A program made the position numbers and the translations under genes. A model generated the notes under the pieces. The model was not told the origin of the DNA, ran no database searches, and saw nothing but the letters and a program-made list of their open reading frames with translations. A DNA stretch of 64,000 nt from Echria macrotheca. Its lineage: Eukaryota; Ascomycota; Sordariomycetes; Sordariales; Schizotheciaceae. This document shows positions 21,508 to 33,598 of the stretch, one piece after another. The stretch's first letter is position 1. Each line of letters opens with the position of its first letter. The stretch covers positions 248,001-312,000 of the forward strand of contig MU839847.1 in NCBI GenBank assembly GCA_030411725.1, written 5' to 3'.

Positions 21508-23207
21508 ATGGCGCCAGAGACACCTACAAGCGACTCGGACAAGTCCACCAAAGCCACCACCGGCACGGCCAAGCGCCCGTTGCGGTTCCACAGCAAAGTT
21601 CGGACGGGATGTCTGACCTGCAAGTATGTCTCGTCCCACCCCCCTCGGCATTTGATCCCTGGGTGATACTGACGACATGTCGTGCCAGGTCGCGCAAGGT
21701 CAAGTGCGACGAGACCAAACCACGCTGCCACCGTTGCACACGCAGCGGCCGGCCCTGTGGCGGCTATCCCGCGCCGGAAGCACGGTCCAGCCCCGAAACG
21801 GCCGGCTCCCCCCTATTGGGTGTCATCCAGACCACGTCCGGCCTGTTCGGGTCAACAGCCGAGAAAAGAAGTTTCCAGTTCTTCCAGCAGCATGCATCCA
21901 AGTCGCTCGGCGGCCCGTTCCACCTCGCCTTCTGGGGGCGCGAGGTGATGCAGGCCGCGCTGCACGACCCGCCGATCCGGCACCTCGTTGTTGCCCTCGG
22001 CGCTGCGTATGAGGACTTTGAAAGCAGCGGGACTGCTGCAGGGACCGGGAGTGAACTGGCGCTGCAGCAGGCCAACCGGGCGATCCATCTCATGACGACT
22101 TCGCTCACTCAGGACTCATCCGCCGAAACCACGCACCGCTTGCTCACGGCATCCATCCTGTTCATCCAGCTCGCCAGCATGCGCGGCCACATGGCCGAGG
22201 CGACGCAGCACATCCGGTCCGCCGTCAAGGTACTGCTGGACCACGAACGTGCGACTTCCTCCAACAGTAACAACAACACATCCTCACAACAACAAACAGT
22301 CTCCTCCTCATCATCATCACCCACACCTCCACCGTACCCCGTCCCCCTAGCCCACCTCAGATCGATCCTCACATCGACCTACGGCCAACTCCGCGCCATG
22401 ATCAACGACACAGCGCGCGACGTCAACCCGGCCCAGCAGAACGACATGCTCTGGACGGCTGAGCTGTCGCCCGCGCCGACGCTGTTCACCTCCCCCGCCG
22501 ACGCGCACGTCTTCGTCGAGCGGCTGTTCTACAACGTCCTCGCCTTCTCGCAGGACAGCGAGCTCCGGCCCGCGTCGGAGTCGCCCGAGCGGTTGGGCAA
22601 GATTGTCGCGCGGCATCGGGCGCTGTGTGTGGCCTGGGAGGGCGGGCGGGATGCGCTTGAGGGATTGGCTGGGTTGGTGGCGGGTGATGAGGAGGGGGAG
22701 AGGGCGGTTTTGTTGCTGCGGGCGTATCTTGTGCTTGTGGCGGTTAGGCTGAGGCTTGATGTGATGAGGCCGCAGCGGAGGGAGGAGGCGTATGATTCGT
22801 TGGAGGATTGTCTGGTGGAGATGCTGGAGTTGTGTCGACGGGTTGTGGATGGGGAGAGGGGAGAGGGGAGCCGTGCGTTGTGTCGGTCGGGGTTGGGGTG
22901 TGTGATGTTGTTGCATACTATTGTGGCGAGGTGTAGGAATTCGAGGGTGAGGAGGCGGGCGCTGAGTCTCTTGCAGACTTGTGCGAGGCGCGAGGGACTG
23001 TGGGATAGTACATTGGCCGCGCGGGTGGCGGCGCAGACGTTGGAGATGGAGGAGCAGGCACTTCAGGGTGGAGATGGGTGTGAGGATTTGAGGATCAGGG
23101 AGGTCAAGATGGAGTGGTATGGTGAGAAGGGGGCGTTTCTTCGGTTCGTTACTGTTGGGGACTGGAAGAACGGGGGAGATGGGATACGCAAGTCGTTTCA
23201 CTGGTAG
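21508..23207 (+). CDS. Zn(II)2Cys6 transcription factor
   Basis: Two exons (21508-21623 and 21689-23207; 65-nt intron) give 544 residues. The zinc cluster RTGCLTCK/SRKVKCDE..RCHRC..SGRPCGGY starts near residue 32 and has all six cysteines; the intron falls between GCLTCK and SRKVKC, a common position in this family. A linker follows, then a helical region from residue 85 on that resembles the fungal transcription factor regulatory domain (DUF3468-like: QFFQQHAS, HLAFWGREVMQAALHDPPIRHLVVALGA, MRGHMAEATQHIRSAVKVL). A Ser/Asn/Gln-rich loop sits near residues 215-245. The ATG at 21508 was chosen because it lies shortly before the zinc cluster. It is divergent from the S10 carboxypeptidase, which may be a target; that is inference. 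Confidence 0.9.
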
Positions 23208-25884
23208 ACTGACGGATATGATGAGGTGATGAGATGTGATGACTCTAGATACCCAGTCCAAGATAACAGCAATATGTACTTCATTTGGAGTAGTTCTATG
23301 CATTCTTCTGGTGGCCTTGTTGACTTGTCAACGCTCATGCTGACGAACCCGACTCTCAGGGGGCGGCCAAATACCAGCCCGTCACCCACGCCTCAGTTCA
23401 AATCCACAACGCAATACTGCCATTCCTCATGCAGCAGTTTGTTCTATTCACTTCCCAGCTACAATGAGTACATTGATTCGTCACCTCGTCCCGGACCCGA
23501 CGCCGACCCAACCGTCCGGTACTGGTCGGCAGTTGACTCGCGGCAAAATACAATTTGTTTTATGTTTACGCGAGCCGCCAAGCTTCACATAAATTGTCGT
23601 TAGGGCAGATCGCGGGAGCGGCCGGTTAAATTGTTCGGGTGTGTCGCACTGGTTGACGGGTACCGGTAGTGCATAAATGTCGCTGAATATAGCACACATA
23701 TAGTGCTACCGGTTGCACAAATACAGGGATAACGGGGCCCGACAGGTCGGTACAAATTGATTGACTCGCCACCTCTTTTGACTTTTCAGTGGGGCATCTC
23801 GACGACATTTCAAGACTTGTGGCTTTCGGAGAGAACGAAGGAGCAGACGTTCGACATCGACATGGAACAAAAAAACGGCAATCCAAAAATATGCAGATGA
23901 TGAGGCGCAGTCAGCCAGCCCGATCGCTCCTCAACGGTAAACCACCTTCCCAGGAAGCGCGACACGAAAAGGGCAAGGATGCGCGCGAGTGCTGACAGTC
24001 GACCAGATCACGTCCCAGGGAAGGATTTGACGTTAATTGGACGCAAACTCCTGAGCCAGACCCGCAGATTTTGCAATGTTCACCTCAATTCTTTTACGCC
24101 ATCGCATGACGGCGGCTCATATTTAATTTTCGCTCGAGAGGGCTGAGAAGCGATCTATCGGTTTCGGTTGCCGCTTGCCGCTGGCCGTGGGCGTCTGGCC
24201 AGACACGCCAGACCGATGCACCGGAGAGGAAATGCAAAATTTGGCTTCGTCACGTGTGCAAGGCCCCTGGGATGGAGATCTCCGCGCACCAGAGACGAAA
24301 GGGAAAATCACTGTGGAAAGAAGCAAAGCGTGTGTGCAAGACATGGAATTGGCACGCCGTGCGGCCCGATGGCATTCCGCAGATCGGGCTCTGGATGAGG
24401 CTGGACTCGATGCTGGCCAGACCGGGGAAGCAATTGCGCGACGCGACGACCAAAGAGCCAGTGGCGCCGTCTGGTTTTGATGCCCCAATTTCCCGCAAAA
24501 TTGTTCCCCCTCTTGTCGGCCGCCGCCGTGCCGCACGCAGCAGAGCGGTTCTGGCGAGCAAACATTCGGGTCAGATCATTTGCAGCAAGCCTGAGGAAAC
24601 CAAGTTTTTGTCCACACCGTCCCGAACACCCGCCTATTCGGCATCCTCGCCTTCCCAGGTTAGGAGGGTGGATATCGTTAGGGGTTCAATCCTAGCCAAG
24701 CTTTTACCTAAATATGGAGCCATCGTGTTCAAGGCGCCGAACACCCGGGGGCCCGCAAAGCTTGTTCAGGAGCAAAGATGCGAAGCCTCAGGGAGAAATC
24801 CACTTTTAACAAGGACTGGGACTGAGGGGACGACGCCAGGCTTCGCGACCCATGTTTGTCTCGAGATGCGACCGCGACAAAACACACCGTGGACGTGTTT
24901 TCTCTCCTGGCAGCGGTGACAGAGCGGCGGGCCAGGCTGGGCCGGGGAAGCGAGCAGCAATGGCGGGTACCTGCGCTGCGTGTGCAGGTAACTAGATGCA
25001 AAACGGGTATCGATAGCTTCGAGATGGTCGACACTATTTTCAGGGGCGCCGCCTCTGATTTGACGGCAAACACGAAGTGGTGCCTGAGTCCCCCGGCGGT
25101 CTGGCAGCAGCCCGGTCGCCAACGGCCACGCTCGATTGGCCAGCACGGGCTCGTTGCTGGACTCGGACGTGACATCATGGATGCGGCTGACAGGAGCTCA
25201 TTTCAATCGAGCGCGCTAATGGACGGCCAAACCTGGTAAAGGGCAGGGAAGGGTCTGAGCTTGGCAAGTGACCCCGGCCGGTGCGACAGGGGTGGGTGGC
25301 AGGGGGGTGCACGGGTGGCCCACACACGGCGCACACTGTGCCACACCTGGCAGCACTCGCCAACGGGTCCAGTGATGGGGATCGCCAGATTCGAAGGCAA
25401 TTTCCACATCAACAGCAAAACTTGCGAGACCCGTCAGCAATGGGTGCAGTAACCAGCCAGCAACCAATTCCACGCAACTTCGTGTTAGGCGGCGGGCAAA
25501 GGCAGCCTGGATCCCACAGGCATGGGTGGCCAGGGGAACGGCCCCTTACCGCAGTCGGCTCTGGCTCGCCGCTGGGGTTGCCGGGGTTGCTGTGAGCTTG
25601 CTGCACCACACCGTCCTCATCCAGCCAGCCGCCTCCTCGTCGACACCCCGGTACGGGGCAAGCGCATCTGTGCCATGGGATCGATGGCGTGGTGTCGGGA
25701 ACAGTGATAAGAGACGCATGTCCTCTGATGGTGGTCATCTTTCTCTCTCTCTTCTCTACAGCTCACAGTCCTTCGTTCTTTTCCAGTCACTCGTTAGTAT
25801 TGGGGTGAGAGCGAGAATCAGCGTCTACCAACTATATTCTGTCTTTATTTCTCGCCCTTCGTTTATTACTAATACTGCATCCCA
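23208..25884. other. Long intergenic region / promoter of the multicopper oxidase
   Basis: About 2.7 kb. ORFs up to 221 codons occur (24254-24919) but have no domain, splice structure or conserved-looking segment and overlap others in all frames. The last 150 nt before 25885 are CT-rich leader. Confidence 0.5.
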
Positions 25885-28086
25885 ATGCTTAAGTCAATCG
25901 TTTTCCTGGCGGCTGCGGCCGTTCCAGGTCTCGCCGCCCTCGTCGAGAAGAACTGGGACATTGAGTGGGTTTCCGCCTCTCCCGATGGCGTTGCCCGGCC
26001 CGTGATTGGCATCAATGGCGCCTGGCCGCTGCCGACGCTCGAGGCGACCGTCGGCGACAAGGTCCGCATCACCATCAACAACAAGCTCGGCAACGAGTCG
26101 ACGGGTATCCACTGGCACGGTATCCACCAGATCTACTCCAACCAGAACGACGGCCCGGCCGGCGCCACCCAGTGCGGTGTTCCCCCTGGAAAGAGCTTTG
26201 TGTATGAGTGGACTGCCGACTACCCCGGCACATACTGGTACCACGGCCACACCGGCAGCCAGTACCCAGATGGTCTCCGCGGCCCCATCATCATCCACGA
26301 CCCTAAGGACGTCTACAAGGCTGAGTGCGAGGCCGAGTACCTCGTGACGGCTTCTGGTGAGTAGAACGCTTTTGGGATAGCGAAAGACAACTGACATCAA
26401 ACAGACTGGTATCGTGCTGAGGTCCCGGCTCTCCTTGCCTCGACCATCTTCAACACGTCCAACACGCAGCTCCGACCTCCTCTTCCGGCCAGCGGTCTGA
26501 TCAACGATGGCAAGCCCGCCGTCTACAAGATCGAGCCCGGCAAGAAGTACAAGTTCCGCATCGTCAACATGTCCGCCTTCGCTGGTATCATGGTCTTCCT
26601 TGAGGACCACGACATCGAGGTGATTGAGGTCGACGGTGTCCCGGTTGCCAAGAAGACGGCCAAGCAGCTGTACATCACGCCTGCCCAGCGTTATGCCTTC
26701 ATTGTCACTGGCAAGGCTTCCGCCACCAAGAACTACGGCCTCAGCGTTGTCTTCGATATCAACCCCGACTACCGCGCCCCGGTCATCCCCTTCAACATCA
26801 ACGCCACCGGCGAGCTCCAGTACGATGCCAGCAAGCCCGCGCCTGCCCAGTACAGGGTCAGCGCGTTCGACTCGATCCTCGACGACACCACCTTGACGCC
26901 CCTGAAGCCCACGCTCCTCGGACCCACTGACGTCAAGTTCGAGCTCGACTTCAACATGGGCATTGATGCCAGCGGCGTTCCCCGCGCCACTGTCAACGGC
27001 AAGCCTTACGTCCACCAGAAGGTCCCCACCCTGTACAGCGTTCTGTCCACCGGCGCCGATGCCTCCAACCCGCTCATCTACGGCCAGGTCAACCCCTTCA
27101 TCGCCAAAAAGGACCAGGTCGTCGAGCTCGTCCTGAACAACCTGCACTTCGCCCACCACCCCTTCCACTTCCACGGCCACCACTTCCAGGTCTGCGAGCG
27201 CTCCGCTCCCCAGGCCGGCAAGGCTGGCGATGTCGTCTGCGTCGACGGCGGTCTCGAGCGTGATACCCTCACCGTCGAGGCCGGCGGCTCTGCCATCCTC
27301 CGCTTCAAGGCCGACAACCCGGGTGTCTGGCTTCTCCACTGCCACATCGAGTGGCACGTGCCCCTCGGTCTCTCGGCTACCATCATCGAGGACGTCGCCG
27401 GCATCCAGAAGAGCATCAAGGTGCCCAAGGAGCACTTCGAGATGTGCGCGGCCCAGTGCCTGCCGTGGGAGGGCAACGCCGGCGGCAACAAGGTCAACCA
27501 CACCGACCTGTCCAACGCCAACACCCCGGCGAGCAGCGACTCCGGCGCTCTCTATGAGCAGGGCACCTGCAAGCCTGACACCGTCTCGTCCACCGCCAGC
27601 GGCACTGCTACCGGATCTGCTACCTCGTGGCCCACGACCTGGACGTCGCTGAGCACCTCGACGCTCTACAGCACCAAGACCTACACCGTCACCTCGTGCG
27701 CCCCGACCGTCACCAACTGCCCGGCCAAGGGCCACGTCACCACCGAGGTCGTGCCGTACACCACGACCGTCTGCCCCGTGACCATGACCGCCGGTGGAAA
27801 CCAGGGTGCCGGCTCGTGGCCCACGTCGGCCGCCGTCGCCAAGCCCTCCAAGAGCTTCGCGCCCGCCAACCCCGAGAGCGACTGGGCCCCGTGGGTGCCC
27901 GCCACCACGCTGGCTCCCGTCCCCGTCCCGGCTGGTGTCGCGCCTACCGGCACCGGCGCCGCCTGGGGCACTGGCAAGCCCACTGCCACCTCGACTGGCA
28001 AGGGCATGCTGGTCACCGCTGGCGCTGCCAAGGTCGCCAGCGGCTTCGGTGCCGCTGCGCTGGTTGCCGTTGCTGCCATGCTTTAA
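25885..28086 (+). CDS. Fet3-like multicopper oxidase with GPI-type C-terminal tail
   Basis: Two exons (25885-26356 and 26405-28086; 48-nt intron) give 717 residues. A signal peptide (about 1-18) leads into three cupredoxin domains. All copper-binding boxes are present: HWHG at residues 76-79, WYHGHTG at 118-124, HPFHFHGHHFQV, and HCHIEWHVPLGL. The second domain (SGLINDGKPAVYKIEPGKKYKFRIVNM, FLEDHDIEVIEVDGV) is closer to Fet3-type ferroxidases than to phenol-oxidising laccases. After about residue 520 comes a Ser/Thr/Pro-rich stalk of some 180 residues and a hydrophobic C-terminus (GFGAAALVAVAAML) typical of a GPI signal, replacing the membrane helix of Fet3. Reaction: oxidation of Fe(II) or phenols with reduction of O2 to water at the cell surface. 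No iron permease gene is adjacent. Confidence 0.92.
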
Positions 28087-29748
28087 AATGGTGTGTTTTC
28101 TTGTGTAGAAGCTTTTTTCCCTGTGGTTTGGGGGAAGGCAGGGGAGTTATGAAGGACATGCTATCATCGTCGCCATACCTGGACGGATGACGGGTTGGAT
28201 AATTCATGAGCGTCTCTTTGTACTGTAACATCCGCTTCCTCTATACCATAATTTACATTTCTCCTTGATTTTTGGTCTGATATCATGAGAATAGTGTTTT
28301 GGTGTTCGTAGTGCTGACCGAGGTGAGTCGGCCAGTCATTGTTGCCGTGTCTGACTGTGGAGAGGTCGTCAGGACACGGGCCGCGTTTCATTCCGCTCGT
28401 ATTCCGCCACCCCCCTTACCGCTGGTCAGGTCATGTCCCTTGCATGAAGAGGAAATTAACCTTCTGGGTTCCCCCGCGCGGATCTGGCCCGTGCTGTGCG
28501 GGCAGCGTCTCATTGAACCCGGTTTTTTTTTGTCCTGCCAGTTTCGAAACTGGGTCGTCACCTGTCCACCGGGGTTTTCTTGAAGTTGTTGTCGATCTGT
28601 GCAGTGATGACAAGCTGTGATTGAGGCTGTGTTGTGTTTGGGAAATCCATGCGTTTTTTGTTTTGTGCATCTTTTCTCTGACAAACTGGAACCAGGAGGA
28701 ATGCAGCGGCTAGTTAACCCCCCTTCTCCTTTTGGCCTCGTAATTTTAACCTCCAGCGTCGAAATACCGCATGCCCATTTCCGCCCGGGAATGCGGCTCC
28801 GCGCTTCGACGTCAGCTTCATTTTATGAGTTGCGTCTGCGTATGCGTCAGCATCTGATGGTTCACGAGCAAGTGGCCGCAAATGGCGACCAGCGCGTCCA
28901 TCCTTTTAGTGATGCTCTTCTCCCCATTCGTGGCCCATGCTTTTAGGAGGTGTTCTGGTACGCATAATGGCATGGTCGATCATAATGCGCGACAAAACTC
29001 TATTCAGCATAACCTTATTCGGTGGGGCGTAGAGTATCACCAAGCCCTACAAGCTTTACCTGTAGTCTTAGTTGGTGTAACACTTGCCCACTTGTCCCTG
29101 TCTAGCGTTCCGCCTTGGTTGCACGTAGGACAGCCTGATGTCGCAATCCAGGTTATTAACCCAACGGTTATAGGGTTGACTCTTGTGTTTGACAACTATG
29201 GCAAGCAACCACCATTGAGGGTTACATTTCGACGTCCCCCTCATCCTACGTCCTCCCGTCTACATGTCAATATCTATCCGCAAATGTTCACATTTACCTA
29301 GCACGGTCACCTGGATCAGGACGACCGTGTCATGTCATGAAGATATTTGGGGCCCGATTTCTCTTGCTTAGGTGTGGACTGCAAGACAGCTCCCGGGAAG
29401 ACATCAACAACAAAGGTAGACGATCAAAACTCAATACATGATTATTGAATGGCAATAATAAACAGCCTTGCGCATTTAGGGAAATTCTCATCCGTACTCC
29501 ATGCGCAATGGATCCTCCGCTCGGTTCCGGTGACACTTCGAGTCGCGAAGACTTATCAAGTCCATCGACCCAATCACGATTCTGCGCAGCAGCGGCAGCA
29601 CATGTTCATACCGCAAAGATGTGACACCACCCCGTCCACCCATATTGCGCTGCTTGACCCAACGTAGCAATGCTGTCTAGATCCCGCGGGATATATGTCT
29701 TGGTAATCTACAAAGATACTATTGAACTGTTGCGTGGATCCAGGTACT

Positions 29749-29787
<39 letters not shown>

Positions 29788-29849
29788 CTGTCTCTTGAAA
29801 GCCCGCGTTTAAGACCACCCATCACCGCTGTCCTGTGTACCTATGTAAT
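28087..29849. other. Intergenic region with a GT microsatellite
   Basis: No supported gene. A 139-codon ORF at 28882-29301 starts with a signal-like segment but then shows no protein-like pattern. The dinucleotide repeat is listed separately. Confidence 0.5.
29751..29785 (+). repeat. (GT)n microsatellite
   Basis: A pure GT dinucleotide run of about 35 nt, starting after ACTAC and ending before AACTG. Confidence 0.95.
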
Positions 29850-30913
29850 GTGAACGCGTGTCGATCGATGCCGAGGGGCTGGTCGCTGAGGACGACTGGT
29901 CTTTTTAGATCGGTGACGAGTACAGGCCGTTTGTTTACCGGTCTAATGCCAAGGGGAGATAGATGGTTGCTGCCATCCAGCTGCCGGATGCGATTCTGCT
30001 GGTGTGGAAGGGGAAGGCTAGAGTATTTTACCCCTTTACCCCTTTCTGGACAGGACTGATAAGCATACCTAGCTTCTCCTCCAACACACCGCCGCTCATC
30101 CACAACAAGACCCAAATCTCCGGCCCCGCGGATCCCCGTCCACGGCCGCCGGAATACCCAAGCTTCCAAGGTCTCACTCCTAGCCGCGACGGCAAGACGC
30201 TCTGGGTGATGCTACAGTCGACCGCGCGGCAAGAGGCTGGGTCGTCGTCCTCGCATAACGACGCAACACGCGGTCGTTCAAGTATTCTCAGTCGCGTTGT
30301 ACCCCTATGATGACAAGATCGAGATCAAGTACGAGACCGAGTATGTCGTCCCCCTCCCGACGTTATGTTGTCAATGCCGATAACATTGAACGCAACGCGC
30401 CGCGGCCCAGTCGGAGATGCATTTTTTCGCACACGAAGTTCCTTGTTCTAATTGTTGGTGTGTATCGATAGTGAGGAAAAGCGGACGTCTTGGTCCCCGG
30501 CCAAGCTTTTGTCCGTTTGTTGACTTTAACCTCAACGCTGAGCTAAACAAGTTTACTACGGCCGAGGACGATGTTGTCCAGGACGGGGCGCCGGCGAGTC
30601 CTGGGTTGCTGAATGAGAAGTGGTAGGGGCTGGCGCTGATGCCTGTTAACCGCTGCAAGGGGGGTTGTGATGAGAAGAAGGAGTGTTTTGTCATTGCGTT
30701 GAGTGGTAATGACTTTATTTACTAATAACGGTATGAGACCATTTCTTTGGTTCTGCGTTGCGGCAAGGGGGTTTGCCGACGCTGTTTGTAGCACATGCCA
30801 ATTTTGGCAAGTTCAAGTTTGTTGACGACTCGGCTATGGTTCCATATCTCGACAGTCAGACTTTGGTGTTCAAGATCCGGCTGCCGGATGGGAGCAAGCC
30901 GCTTGTTGATTAA
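29850..30913 (+). pseudogene. Decayed esterase-like phytase gene
   Basis: Pieces of the esterase-like-activity-of-phytase family (a beta-propeller phosphatase-like protein) appear in order but in different frames with stops. They are VSIDAEGLVAEDDWSF followed by a stop (near 29859-29909), GDEYRPFVYRSNAKG, MVAAIQLPDAILLVW, PSFQGLTPSRDGKTLWVMLQS near 30163-30223, YETEYVVPLP near 30331, NAELNKFTTAEDD near 30534, GLLNEKW with a stop, and a final TLVFKIRLPDGSKPLVD up to the TAA at 30911. The stop after DDWSF is TAG where the family pattern has Trp, a G-to-A change. Several internal segments between about 30360 and 30900 are missing or scrambled. The gene cannot make the family protein. Confidence 0.72.
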
Positions 30914-31986
30914 GGTTGAGGGTTGGTGCGGGGCGTTTGGACAAATAGCTCATTGATAGTACCAAGAAATTGTTGTTGATCATGAGTATAACCGATACCC
31001 TTCTGTGTGTTTGGAAGCTTGGAGCTTTACGCTGATGAAAAGCTTAGGAGCCGTGACAAACGAATACCCTCTCGCTGTCTATCCGCTAATTGGCTTAAGC
31101 ACATATCGGGACGGAAAACGCCAGTTAGTCGCCATATGCCAGATATCGGGTTTCCGAAAGACACGATAGGTATCTAGCGGATAACCGGAATATATATATA
31201 TGTGTGATGCTTCAGGCTTTTAAAGGAATGACATTGTCCCGAGTAACAGTATACAGACTGTTTGTGGGGAGAAAGACTTCCAGATCAGAAAGATCCCACT
31301 TGCTGGCACAAAAATGGAGCGAAATCTTGGCGTGGTATGGTATATACAGAGGGGGTTAAAGAAGGGAGCGTCAACACCAGCCTCACAACCCGCTCCCCAC
31401 ATTGATAGTCCTCATTGTAACCGGGCACAGTAATGACACCGGGGCTTCCCACGTTTCCAATATTTTATGTTTTCCAAGAATTCCACGAACAGAGCTCTGA
31501 GCATCAACCAACCACCCGTGACCGATACCAAGACGGCAACACGACACGGGGCCAGGGTTAATATCAACACACGGTTGAATTCACCTCTTGGCACTTTACT
31601 CATCACCAAAATCTCACCCCAATCAAGGCCATCTGCCGGAGGAGCTCCATCCCGCGCAATATATCGCAATGTGCCGCACACCTGCCGGTTGTGGGTGTCC
31701 CGAACTGATCTAGATATCGTGACCGCGGCAGTTCCCAATCCGGCAAGTCGCCCAGGAAGCGTAGCTTTCATCTAGATTGCCTGCAGCTCTACCGGAAATC
31801 TAGCAGTAACCTTCCTTATCGATGCGGTTTGTTCTTAAAAATGGCGATGCCGCGATCTAGATGATCTTGTGGCGATGCGTTCCTACGATTATAATAGCAT
31901 TGTACCGGATCGACCTTGTTCGCAGGTGTGGTTATGCATGCTTGGGACCAGACCCGACGGGAGAGCTTAGAGGATCCAAGGACAAG
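30914..31986. other. Intergenic region
   Basis: AT-rich in parts, with an (AT)-rich run near 31191-31203. ORFs on both strands have no domains. The last part is the leader of the gene at 31987. Confidence 0.45.
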
Positions 31987-33598
31987 ATGGTAGCTTTCAC
32001 TAAGCTTGTCGCTATCGCGGCCACCCTCATCCCGGGGTCGATCGCGAAAGAAATGGCCGTCAACATGGAACTCAAGGCAGAGCTCTACGACAGCGGGGTG
32101 CGCCATGAGCAGATCATGTCATTGAAACACGTAGGCCCCCAATTCTCTTTGCATCATCCTCAAGTACTAATTCCATAATCCAAACACAGCAAACGTGGGC
32201 AAACCAAGAACGTCTTGGCGCCTACGAGTCAGACCAGTACCAGCGCTTCGACGAGGCGCGCGACTTTGTCCCTTGCGAGGACGGCGTCGCCGCATACGTC
32301 CCCGGCGACCCGGTATACACGTTCCGCTGCAGCAACCTCGACCTATACGACTTCAAGCCACACGTCGACCTCGGGAACTCGACCGGCCGAGGCGCCGGCA
32401 GCTGGGGCTGGACGAGTCCCGACGGCCGCGAGTTTGCCGCTCTGGGACAAGAGGACGGTACGCCCCTAACCCCCCGAGCCCAGACGACACTAACAACAAA
32501 AAGGAACCGCCTTCTTCGAAGTAAGCCCCAAAGGGAAAATAATCTACCTCGGCCGCCTCCCCCAATACACAACCGCCGAAAAGTCCATCTGGCGCGAAAT
32601 CAAAGGCTACAAGAGTTATATCATAATCGGCAGCGAGGCCGAGCGCCACGGCGTGCAGATCTTCGACATGCGCAAACTACTGGAGATCCAACCATCCTCC
32701 CCAGTCCTCTTCAGCAACGAGCACGACCTCACCGGCTTCTGGAACGACGGCCTTCCGCTCGGCCGCTCGCACAACGTCGTCGTCAACGAGGAGCGCAGCT
32801 ACGGCGTGGCGACGGGCTTCCAGCCGCGCAACGGGTCACTGCGCGCCGGCTTGGTGTTTTTTGATCTGTCGGACCCTTCGAACCCGAAAACGCTCGGCGG
32901 GACCGGTATCGACGGGTATGTACATGACGCGCAGTGTATTGTCTACCGCGGTCCGGACGAGAAATACGTCGGGCGGGATATCTGCTACGGCTACGACGAG
33001 GACTCGCTCACCATGTTAGTCCCCCTTACTACTAGTCTCTGAGTGAGAAGCTTACCGTACGTATCACAGCTTCGATGTAACCGACAAGCAAAACGTGACC
33101 GTCATCTCCAACACCTCGTACGAGGGCGTCAGCTACGCCCACCAGGGCTGGGTGCTCGACCCCAACTGGCAGCAGTTCCTGATCACAGACGACGAGTACG
33201 ACGAGGTGCGCGGCACCGGCCCGGCCAAGGACGGGTTCCCCGTTTCGTACATCTGGGACATCTCGTCGCTCGAGGCGCCAAGACAAACAGGCTACTACAA
33301 GGGGCTGCGGCGCGGGATCGATCACAACCAGTTCGTCCGGGACGGCTTCTCGTACCAGAGCATGTACGGGCTCGGAATTAGCATTATTGACCTCCGCTCT
33401 GTCGCCGAGGACCCGACGGGCGGGGGCATCAAGGAGGTGGCCTTCTTTGATACGTATCCTGAGGATGATCATCTTCCTGGTGGTGGGAACGTTACGTTTA
33501 CTGGGAGTTGGAGTCATTATCCGTTTTTTCCCAGTGGCTTCATCGTGATTAATACCATGGACCGGGGCGCTTTTGTCGTGAAGCGGTCGGAGGGGTGA
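31987..33598 (+). CDS. Secreted choice-of-anchor B / LVIVD-type beta-propeller protein
   Basis: Four exons (31987-32130, 32190-32457, 32504-33014, 33070-33598) join in frame to 483 residues. A signal peptide (MVAFTKLVAIAATLIPGSIA) is followed by a helical segment and then repeated blades with the LVIVD-like pattern: YIIIGSEAERHGVQIFDMRKLL, LVFFDLSDPSNPKTLGG, IFDVTDKQNVTVISNTSY, YIWDISSLEAPRQTGYYKG and ISIIDLRSVAEDPT. This matches the choice-of-anchor B family found in secreted proteins of bacteria and fungi. A motif rich in His and Asp (RSHNVVVNEE, YVHDAQCIVY, DHNQFVRD) recurs once per blade and may bind metal. Introns are 59, 46 and 55 nt; the second ends in AAAAG, a weak acceptor. Function is unknown. 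Confidence 0.87.

Noticed and set aside
22347..23303. 318-codon minus-strand ORF over the Zn2Cys6 gene
   Set aside because: Pro/His/Arg-rich shadow translation antisense to exon 2 of the regulator; no domain.
24254..24919. 221-codon plus-strand ORF
   Set aside because: No domain, overlapping ORFs in every other frame, no splice signals, and unusual composition. Likely chance.
25894..27735. 613-codon minus-strand ORF as a separate gene
   Set aside because: It lies wholly over the multicopper oxidase exons. Its translation is Val/Gly/Asp/Leu-biased without domains, which is expected from GC-rich third positions of the sense gene.
1394..28086. Secondary-metabolite cluster (AsaB, SDR, oxidase, regulator)
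   Set aside because: The genes are spread over 27 kb with NLR, protease and unknown genes between them, and there is no synthase, cyclase or P450 in the window.
28882..29301. 139-codon ORF with a signal-peptide-like start
   Set aside because: The hydrophobic start is followed by sequence without regular secondary structure or cysteines, and start context is poor. Not supportable as a gene.
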